Assembly: GCA_023230755.1 (NCBI GenBank)
Contig: JALNWS010000141.1
Location: 1-10,741 of the forward strand
Length of the DNA stretch: 10,741 nt
Direction: 5' to 3'
Source of the DNA: Azoarcus sp.
Lineage (GTDB): Bacteria; Pseudomonadota; Gammaproteobacteria; Burkholderiales; Rhodocyclaceae
Shown here: positions 5,535 to 10,741 of the stretch, piece after piece
Numbering within the stretch: the stretch's first letter is position 1
Layout: each line of letters starts with the position of its first letter
Made by a program: the position numbers and the translations under genes
The notes under the pieces: model-generated
Told to the model about the DNA's origin: nothing
Seen by the model: the letters and a program-made list of their open reading frames with translations, nothing else
Database searches by the model: none

Positions 5535-7637
5535 TCAGTTCGATGAAGCCTGCTCAAGCAGGGCCTTCATGCTCAGGCGGATCTTGCCACGCTCGTCGGT
5601 CTCGAGGACCTTGACGCGGACAGCCTGACCTTCCTTGACGTAGTCGGCGACGTTATTCACGCGCTCGTTGGCAATCTGCGACACGTGCAGCAGACCATCG
5701 CGCCCCGGCATGATGTTCACGATGGCGCCGAAGTCGAGCAGACGCACGACCGTGCCTTCGTAGATCTTGCCGACTTCGACTTCGGCGGTAATCGCCTCGA
5801 TCTTGGCCTTAGCCGCCTGCGCGCCTTCAGCGCTGACGCAGGAGATGGTGACGTTGCCGTCGTCCTGAATCTCGATCACGGCACCGGTCTCTTCCTGCAG
5901 ACCGCGGATCACTGCCCCGCCCTTGCCGATCACGTCGCGGATCTTCTCGGGGTTGATCTTGATGTTGACCATGCGCGGCGCGAACTCGGACACTTCGACA
6001 CGCGCGGTGTCGAGCGACTGCTTCATCAGGCCCAGGATGTGGATGCGACCCTCACCCGCCTGCGACAGCGCGACCTTCATGATCTCCTTGGTGATGCCCT
6101 GGATCTTGATGTCCATCTGCAGCGCAGTGATACCGTTTTCGGTACCGGCCACCTTGAAGTCCATGTCACCGAGGTGATCTTCGTCACCCAGGATATCGGT
6201 CAGCACGGCGAAGCGGTTGCCGTCCTTGATCAGGCCCATGGCGATACCGGCCACGTGAGCGGTCATCGGCACACCGGCGTCCATCAGTGCCAGCGAGCCA
6301 CCACACACGGAAGCCATCGAGCTCGAACCGTTCGATTCGGTAATTTCCGATACCAGACGCACGGTGTAGCTGAAGTCTTCCGGCTTCGGCAGGGCAGCGA
6401 TCAGCGCGCGCTTGGCAAGACGGCCATGACCGACTTCGCGACGCTTGGTGATGCCGAAACGACCCGTTTCGCCAGTGCAGAACGGCGGGAAGTTGTAATG
6501 CAGCATGAAGTTTTCGCGGTACTCGCCGGCGATTGCGTCGATGATCTGCTCGTCGCGACCGGTACCAAGGGTGGCAACCACCAGCGCCTGGGTTTCGCCA
6601 CGGGTAAACAGTGCCGAACCGTGGGCACGCGGCAGCACGCCGGTGCGGATCTCGATCGGACGCACGGTGCGGGTGTCACGGCCGTCGATACGCGGCTCAC
6701 CGTTCAGGATGCGGCTGCGGACGATTCCGGACTCGAGGTTGAAGAAGATGTCCTTCACTTCGTTGAGCGACGGCGCCACTTCGACACCTTCGGTCAGCGC
6801 AGCAACCGTCGCCTTCAGGATTTCACTGATGCGGGCACTGCGGGCCTGCTTGCTGGTGATATTGAAAGCCGCTTCGAGGTCGGCCTTGGCCAGCTCTTCG
6901 ACACGCGCGATCAGCGCCTCGTTGGCGGGAGCCGGCTTCCAGTCCCATTCCGGCTTGCCGGCGACTTCAACCAGTTCGTTGATCGCACGGATGGCATGCT
7001 GCATCTGTTCGTGACCGAACACCACGGCACCGAGCATGACTTCTTCGGACAGTTCGCGTGCTTCGGATTCGACCATCAGCACAGCGGCTTCGGTACCGGC
7101 AACCACCAGGTTGAGCTCGCTCGTCTTGAGTTGCTCGGTGGTGGGGTTGAGGAGGTACTGGCCATCGGCGTAACCGACGCGTGCGGCGCCGATGGGGCCG
7201 CTGAAGGGCACGCCGGAAATTGCCAGCGCGGCCGAGGCAGCGATCATCGCCGGGATGTCGGCATCGACTTCGGGGTTCAGCGACAGGACCAGCGCGATGA
7301 CCTGGACTTCGTTATTGAAGCCTTCCGGAAACAGCGGGCGGATCGGACGGTCGATCAGGCGCGAGGTCAGCGTTTCCTTTTCGGTCGGACGGCCTTCACG
7401 CTTGAAGAAACCACCGGGGATACGGCCGGCAGCGTAAAACTTCTCGACGTAGTCGACGGTCAGCGGGAAGAAGTCCTGACCCGGCTTGGCTTCCTTGGCT
7501 GCAACCACGGTGGCCAGCACCATGGTGTCGTCCATATTGACGATCACGGCACCGCCGGCCTGACGAGCAATCTCGCCGGTTTCGAGGGTGACGGTGTGCG
7601 CGCCGTAGGCGAAAGATTTCTTGATGGAAGTAGGCAA
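5535..7637 (-). CDS. pnp: Polyribonucleotide nucleotidyltransferase (PNPase)
   Basis: PNPase degrades RNA 3'-to-5' by phosphorolysis, releasing nucleoside diphosphates, and can add 3' tails; it is a cytoplasmic homotrimer and usually part of the degradosome. The 700 residues show the full order: RNase PH domain 1 (about 1-140), helical linker (about 240-310), catalytic RNase PH domain 2 (about 320-545), KH domain (about 555-615) with IGKGG at 570-574, and S1 domain (about 622-693). Active-site landmarks are FFKREGRP (77-84), ESNGSSSMASVCGG (434-447, phosphate binding) and LGDEDHLGDMDFK, whose D485 and D491 correspond to the catalytic Asp pair of E. coli (486/492). The E. coli-like Ala/Pro-rich C-terminal tail is absent. 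The start is TTG, supported by AGGA 7 nt upstream (complement of 7645-7648); E. coli pnp also uses UUG. It is the last gene of the infB-rbfA-truB-rpsO-pnp cluster. Confidence 0.98.
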   Translation of the reverse strand: MPTSIKKSFAYGAHTVTLETGEIARQAGGAVIVNMDDTMVLATVVAAKEAKPGQDFFPLTVDYVEKFYAAGRIPGGFFKREGRPTEKETLTSRLIDRPIRPLFPEGFNNEVQVIALVLSLNPEVDADIPAMIAASAALAISGVPFSGPIGAARVGYADGQYLLNPTTEQLKTSELNLVVAGTEAAVLMVESEARELSEEVMLGAVVFGHEQMQHAIRAINELVEVAGKPEWDWKPAPANEALIARVEELAKADLEAAFNITSKQARSARISEILKATVAALTEGVEVAPSLNEVKDIFFNLESGIVRSRILNGEPRIDGRDTRTVRPIEIRTGVLPRAHGSALFTRGETQALVVATLGTGRDEQIIDAIAGEYRENFMLHYNFPPFCTGETGRFGITKRREVGHGRLAKRALIAALPKPEDFSYTVRLVSEITESNGSSSMASVCGGSLALMDAGVPMTAHVAGIAMGLIKDGNRFAVLTDILGDEDHLGDMDFKVAGTENGITALQMDIKIQGITKEIMKVALSQAGEGRIHILGLMKQSLDTARVEVSEFAPRMVNIKINPEKIRDVIGKGGAVIRGLQEETGAVIEIQDDGNVTISCVSAEGAQAAKAKIEAITAEVEVGKIYEGTVVRLLDFGAIVNIMPGRDGLLHVSQIANERVNNVADYVKEGQAVRVKVLETDERGKIRLSMKALLEQASSN

Positions 7638-7711
7638 GGGAAATTCCTTTAAACATTGGATGCAGCGAACAACAACTGCAGGAACAGGCCGAAACCCGTC
7701 CTGAATGTGAC

Positions 7712-7747
7712 AAAGCCGGAGCGACCCTAAGGGGTCGCCCCGGCTTT
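7712..7747 (-). terminator. Strong hairpin between rpsO and pnp (attenuator/terminator or RNase III site)
   Basis: Arms 7712-7727 and 7732-7747 make a 16-bp stem with a 4-nt loop. The only non-Watson-Crick position (7720/7739) is a G-U pair on the minus strand but an A-C mismatch on the plus strand, so the structure is selected for the minus transcript. It is followed there by only UUU then G, so termination would be partial. It lies 53 nt after the rpsO stop and about 75 nt before the pnp start. In E. coli this same interval holds a terminator and the RNase III-cleaved hairpin used in PNPase autoregulation; a similar role here is inferred. The rest of the 163-nt gap shows only the pnp ribosome binding site. 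Confidence 0.75.
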
Positions 7748-7800
7748 TGCTTGCTCAGGCAGCCGTTTCGGGCGCTGTCGGGCTGATCACGAGCAGCGAC

Positions 7801-8070
7801 TTACTTGCGCAGGCCCAGACGCTCGATCAGGCTACGATAGCTCTCGGCATTGCGACCTTTCAGGTAGTCGAGCAGCTTGCGGCGCTGGCTGACCATCTTC
7901 AGCAGACCACGACTGGAGTGATGATCCTTCGCGTGTTCCTTGAAGTGGCCGGTCAGGCCATTGATACGGGCGGTCAGCAGGGCGACCTGGACTTCCGGCG
8001 AACCGGTATCGCCCGGAGCGCGCTGGTAATCGGAGACGACTTGCGCCTTGGTTGCAATATCGAGAGACAT
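7801..8070 (-). CDS. rpsO: 30S ribosomal protein S15
   Basis: S15 is a primary binding protein of the 16S rRNA central domain and contributes to a bridge with the 50S subunit. The 89-residue product has the standard family length and conserved blocks GDTGSPEVQVALLTARI (about 20-36), HFKEHAKDHHSSRGLL (about 42-57, the rRNA-binding region) and the C-terminal LIERLGLRK. The ATG at 8070 is chosen because it gives the normal MSL start; a frame extending upstream would run into the rpsO promoter. An AAAAGAG stretch lies about 11 nt upstream as a weak ribosome binding site. The gene has its own promoter just upstream and sits between truB and pnp as in many proteobacteria. In E. coli, S15 represses its own translation through a leader pseudoknot; I could not establish one here. 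Confidence 0.98.
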   Translation of the reverse strand: MSLDIATKAQVVSDYQRAPGDTGSPEVQVALLTARINGLTGHFKEHAKDHHSSRGLLKMVSQRRKLLDYLKGRNAESYRSLIERLGLRK

Positions 8071-8112
8071 GTGCGTGTTTACTCTTTTCGTTCGGCCAAT
8101 CAGAAGCGGCGG

Positions 8113-8142
8113 ATTATACCCATTGCCGCACCAAGAATTCAA
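8113..8142 (-). promoter_or_regulatory. Sigma-70 promoter of rpsO(-pnp)
   Basis: On the minus strand TTGAAT (8142-8137), an 18-nt spacer, then a perfect TATAAT (8118-8113). The start would be near 8106, giving a leader of about 36 nt before rpsO. The -35 element overlaps or abuts the end of truB (stop codon at 8149-8151 is just upstream). A separate rpsO promoter in this gap is known in E. coli, so S15 and PNPase can be made independently of the infB operon. Confidence 0.85.
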
Positions 8143-8148
8143 TCAAAA

Positions 8149-9072
8149 TCACGTACTTTGATTCGACTCACCCGTTGCGATGAGACGTTTCGCCCACAGT
8201 TTTCCGTCTGGCTTCCACTCGGCCAGGCCGATAAAAGCATCCGGACCGTAGATCCGGGCAAAACCTTTGCCCTGCTCCGGCAGGCTAAGCGGCCGCCCCT
8301 GGAGCATGTACTGCGTTTGCTGCACGTCAAGATCGATGCGCGGAAATGCGCTCACCAGCGTATCTGCCGGTGCCAGCATACCGTCCCGTGCGTCCATCTC
8401 TGCCGCTTCCAGCTGCGCCAGCGGAACGCCGTCCTCGATACCGAAGTCACCGATCCGCGTCCGCCGCAAGGCACAAAGATGTGCCCCACAACCCAAGGCC
8501 GCACCGATATCCATCGCAAGCGAACGAATATAGGTTCCCTTGCTGCAATCGACCCGAATCACGAACCGAGTGCCATCAAAGGACACCAGATCGATCGAGG
8601 AAATCCTTACCTTGCGCGCTTCGCGTTCAAGCTCGATACCCGCACGCGCATATTCGTACAATGGTTTTCCATCGCGCTTGAGCGCCGAATACATCGGCGG
8701 CACCTGTTCGATGTCACCGACAAATCGCGACAACACCATGCGCAACGCTTCTTCGCTCACTGCAACAGGATGCGTTGCAAGCACCTGCCCCTCAGCGTCG
8801 CCCGTATCGGTATCGACGCCCAGTTGCACGCCGGCCTCGTAGGCCTTGTCCGCATCGAGCAGCATCTGGGAAAACTTGGTGGCCTCCCCGAAAGTCAGCG
8901 GGAGCAGGCCGCTTGCCATCGGATCGAGCGTGCCGGTATGGCCGGCCTTTGCTGCGTTGAGCAGACGGCGAGCCGTCTGCAGCGCTGCGTTCGACGTCAG
9001 CCCCTGGGGCTTGTCGAGCAGCAGCACGCCGTCAACCACACGACGAATGATCTTGCGCTGAGTACGCTTCAA
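8149..9072 (-). CDS. truB: tRNA pseudouridine(55) synthase TruB
   Basis: TruB isomerises U55 in the T loop of tRNAs to pseudouridine and also acts as a tRNA chaperone. The 307 residues (E. coli: 314) contain GVLLLDKPQGLTSN (15-28), the catalytic motif GHTGTLDPMASGLLP (44-58) with nucleophile D50, Y78 in the KAYEA motif, CSKGTYIRSLA (176-186) with the conserved Arg 183, and a C-terminal PUA-like region (about 247-300). The reading frame begins with TTG at 9072, 14 nt after the rbfA stop; no in-frame ATG exists nearby and no strong Shine-Dalgarno is visible, so translation is probably coupled to rbfA. The TTG start gives an N-terminus matching family length (a basic stretch before GVLLLDKP); an in-frame GTG at codon 12 is an alternative. 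Confidence 0.97.
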   Translation of the reverse strand: MKRTQRKIIRRVVDGVLLLDKPQGLTSNAALQTARRLLNAAKAGHTGTLDPMASGLLPLTFGEATKFSQMLLDADKAYEAGVQLGVDTDTGDAEGQVLATHPVAVSEEALRMVLSRFVGDIEQVPPMYSALKRDGKPLYEYARAGIELEREARKVRISSIDLVSFDGTRFVIRVDCSKGTYIRSLAMDIGAALGCGAHLCALRRTRIGDFGIEDGVPLAQLEAAEMDARDGMLAPADTLVSAFPRIDLDVQQTQYMLQGRPLSLPEQGKGFARIYGPDAFIGLAEWKPDGKLWAKRLIATGESNQST

Positions 9073-9086
9073 GACAGCACGCGCGG

Positions 9087-9470
9087 TCAGTCGTCGTTCT
9101 CATCCCGGCTGCGTGCCTCGTCCTCGCGCACGGTCTGGTCGATAAGCTGGGACATGCGACTGCCCTCCTCTACCGACTGGTCGTACTCGAAATGCAGCTC
9201 GGGGATGGTATGAATACGAATCCGGCGACCGAGTTCACGGCGCAGGAATCCACTCGCCCGCCGCAACCCCTGAAGGATTTCCGGCACGGTTTCCTTACCC
9301 ATCATCGCGGTAAAGAAGACCTTGGCGTGCGCATAGTCTGGCGTGATCTCGACGTCGGTCAGCGTGATGAATCCGACACGCGGATCCTTAACTTCGAGCC
9401 TGATCAGCTCTGCCAGCTCGCGGCGGATCTGCTCCACCACGCGCTGGCTGCGGGAATATTCCTTAGGCAT
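9087..9470 (-). CDS. rbfA: 30S ribosome-binding factor RbfA
   Basis: RbfA binds immature 30S subunits, assists 16S rRNA 5'-end maturation and supports growth in the cold; IF3 and RsgA are known to release it. The 127 residues (E. coli: 133) show the N-terminal YSRSQRVVEQIRRELAELI, the DPRVGFITLTDVEITPDYAHA block (about 29-49) and the interrupted KH-fold AxG kink as A72-S73-G74 in LRRASGFLRREL, then an acidic, flexible C-terminus. The ATG at 9470 begins 3 nt after the infB stop (TGATCAATG) with no clear Shine-Dalgarno, so translation probably depends on ribosomes finishing infB. The TGA stop lies 14 nt before truB. Confidence 0.97.
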   Translation of the reverse strand: MPKEYSRSQRVVEQIRRELAELIRLEVKDPRVGFITLTDVEITPDYAHAKVFFTAMMGKETVPEILQGLRRASGFLRRELGRRIRIHTIPELHFEYDQSVEEGSRMSQLIDQTVREDEARSRDENDD

Positions 9471-9473
9471 TGA

Positions 9474-10741
9474 TCAAAGCGTCCGTGCAATTTCCTTGAT
9501 CTCGAACACCTCGAGCTGGTCGCCTTCGTGAATGTCGTTGTAGTTCTTGAGCTGGAGACCGCATTCGTAACCGAACTTGACCTCCTTGACATCATCCTTG
9601 AAGCGCTTGAGCGATTCGAGCTCGCCCGACCACACCACCGTATGGTTGCGCAGCAGACGCACGGAAGAACCGCGTCTGACCATGCCTTCGAGCACGTAAC
9701 AGCCGGCAACCGAACCGACACGGGAAATCGTGAAGACCTGGCGAATTTCCACCAGACCGATGACTTCCTCGCGTTTCTCCGGAGACAGCATGCCCGACAG
9801 CGCGGAACGAACCTCATCCACAGCATCGTAAATGATGTTGTAGTAGCGGATATCAACACCGAAGGTCTCGGCCAGCTTGCGTGCACCAGCGTCGGCACGC
9901 GTATTGAAGCCGATGATCACCGCACCCGAGGCCTGCGCAAGGTTCACATCCGACTCGGAAATGGCACCGACCGCGCCGTGAATGACATTGACGCGGACTT
10001 CGTCGTTCGAGAGCTTGACCAGCGACTGCACCAGCGCTTCCTGAGAACCCTGTACGTCGGCCTTGATGATGAGCGGGAGGCTCTTGACCTCGCCGTCCGA
10101 CATCTGCTCGAACATGCTCTCGAGCTTGGCCGCCTGCTGCTTGGCCAGCTTGACGTCGCGGAACTTGCCCTGACGGAAGAGCGCAATCTCGCGCGCCTTC
10201 TTTTCGTCGCCGAGCACAATCGCCTCGTCACCGGCCGCCGGCACATCGGAGAGCCCCAGGATTTCGACCGGAATCGAAGGTCCTGCAGCATCGATCGACT
10301 TCCCATTCTCGTCGAGCATTGCACGGATACGACCGAACGTCGCACCGACAAGCAACACGTCGCCCTTGTGCAGGGTGCCGGACAGCACCAGCAGCGAAGC
10401 AACCGGACCACGTCCCTTGTCGAGGCGTGCTTCCACAATCAGACCCTTGGCCGCAGATTCGACCGGTGCGGTCAGTTCGAGCACTTCGGCCTGAAGCAGC
10501 AGCGCCTCAAGCAGTGCATCGACGCCCTCACCGCTCTTCGCGGAAACCGGCATGAACATCGTGTCGCCGCCGTACTCTTCCGGAATCACGCTCTCAGCGA
10601 CCAGTTCCTGCTTGACGCGTTCAAGGTTTGCTTCAGGCTTGTCGATCTTGGTGATCGCCACCACGATTGGCACATTGGCTGCCCTGGCGTGGTGAATCGC
10701 TTCACGGGTCTGCGGCATCACGCCGTCGTCCGCTGCAACCA
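9474..10741 (-). CDS. infB: Translation initiation factor IF-2, C-terminal part (5' end outside window)
   Basis: IF2 is the GTPase that brings fMet-tRNA to the 30S P site and promotes 50S joining. About 421 codons are present, entering at the end of the G3 region (VAADDGVMPQTREA). The G4 motif is TKID (ITKIDKPEANLE) and G5 is SAKSGEG. Then come the beta-barrel domain II (GTLHKGDVLLVG), the IDKAGPS-like SIPVEILGLSDVPAAGDE stretch, domain III (about DGEVKSLPLIIKADVQGS onward) and the fMet-tRNA-binding C2 domain with ESLKRFKDDVKEV and GYECGLQLKNYNDIHEGD, ending EIKEIARTL. The G1 (P-loop) and N-terminal domains lie beyond the right edge; nusA would be expected further upstream. The frame runs straight through the window end, so the gene is cut only by the window. 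Confidence 0.98.
   Translation of the reverse strand, partial: VAADDGVMPQTREAIHHARAANVPIVVAITKIDKPEANLERVKQELVAESVIPEEYGGDTMFMPVSAKSGEGVDALLEALLLQAEVLELTAPVESAAKGLIVEARLDKGRGPVASLLVLSGTLHKGDVLLVGATFGRIRAMLDENGKSIDAAGPSIPVEILGLSDVPAAGDEAIVLGDEKKAREIALFRQGKFRDVKLAKQQAAKLESMFEQMSDGEVKSLPLIIKADVQGSQEALVQSLVKLSNDEVRVNVIHGAVGAISESDVNLAQASGAVIIGFNTRADAGARKLAETFGVDIRYYNIIYDAVDEVRSALSGMLSPEKREEVIGLVEIRQVFTISRVGSVAGCYVLEGMVRRGSSVRLLRNHTVVWSGELESLKRFKDDVKEVKFGYECGLQLKNYNDIHEGDQLEVFEIKEIARTL

Noticed and set aside
5685..7652. 655-codon open frame on the plus strand opposite pnp
   Set aside because: It lies almost exactly antisense to the well-supported pnp, and its translation is rich in His, Asp and Gly with no domain, as expected for the complement of a GC-biased gene.
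7747..9213. 488-codon plus-strand frame across rpsO and truB
   Set aside because: It is antisense to two conserved genes and their promoter, with no recognisable motif; it is a shadow of codon bias.
1..10741. CRISPR arrays, toxin-antitoxin pairs, prophage or transposon remnants
   Set aside because: I saw no repeat-spacer pattern, transposase motif, terminal inverted repeats or small paired unknown genes anywhere in the window.

Overview
This window looks like a core chromosomal segment from a GC-rich betaproteobacterium. Rhodocyclales (Azoarcus/Thauera-like) is my best guess, from protein style, gene order and base composition; no species-level call is possible. I see no phage, insertion sequence, CRISPR array or defence module. 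Most genes are recognisable housekeeping genes.

Layout, left to right. (1) 1-1024, plus strand: the C-terminal end of a GAPDH/erythrose-4-phosphate dehydrogenase family enzyme, overlapping by 8 nt a class I SAM-dependent methyltransferase. (2) 1065-4247, minus strand: a stand-alone TrpB-like (TrpB2-type) PLP enzyme, and upstream of it a membrane chemoreceptor with a Cache sensor and a methyl-accepting signalling domain. The chemoreceptor has a near-consensus sigma-28 (FliA) promoter. (3) 4446-4854, minus strand: a three-gene tRNA operon (Pro-UGG, Arg-UCU, His-GUG) with its own sigma-70 promoter, a GC-rich discriminator and a Rho-independent terminator. (4) 5013-5438, plus strand: dksA, transcribed divergently from the tRNA operon. 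It ends at a perfect bidirectional terminator shared with the converging pnp. (5) 5535-10741, minus strand: the conserved translation/RNA cluster infB (partial)-rbfA-truB-rpsO-pnp. It has an internal sigma-70 promoter for rpsO and a strong hairpin between rpsO and pnp.

How the genes fit together. The right half is the classic translation-initiation, ribosome-maturation and RNA-decay operon: IF2, the 30S maturation factor RbfA, the tRNA pseudouridine-55 synthase TruB, ribosomal protein S15 and PNPase. The centre pairs a tRNA operon, whose promoter looks stringently controlled, with the gene for DksA, the ppGpp co-factor that acts on such promoters. The left half joins central carbon metabolism, a methyltransferase of unknown substrate, an amino-acid enzyme and a motility sensor.

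I did not find a convincing undescribed system. The observations most worth a second look are regulatory: the FliA promoter, the nearly leaderless tRNA operon facing dksA, the repeats between those divergent promoters, the palindrome before the TrpB-like gene, and the rpsO-pnp hairpin.
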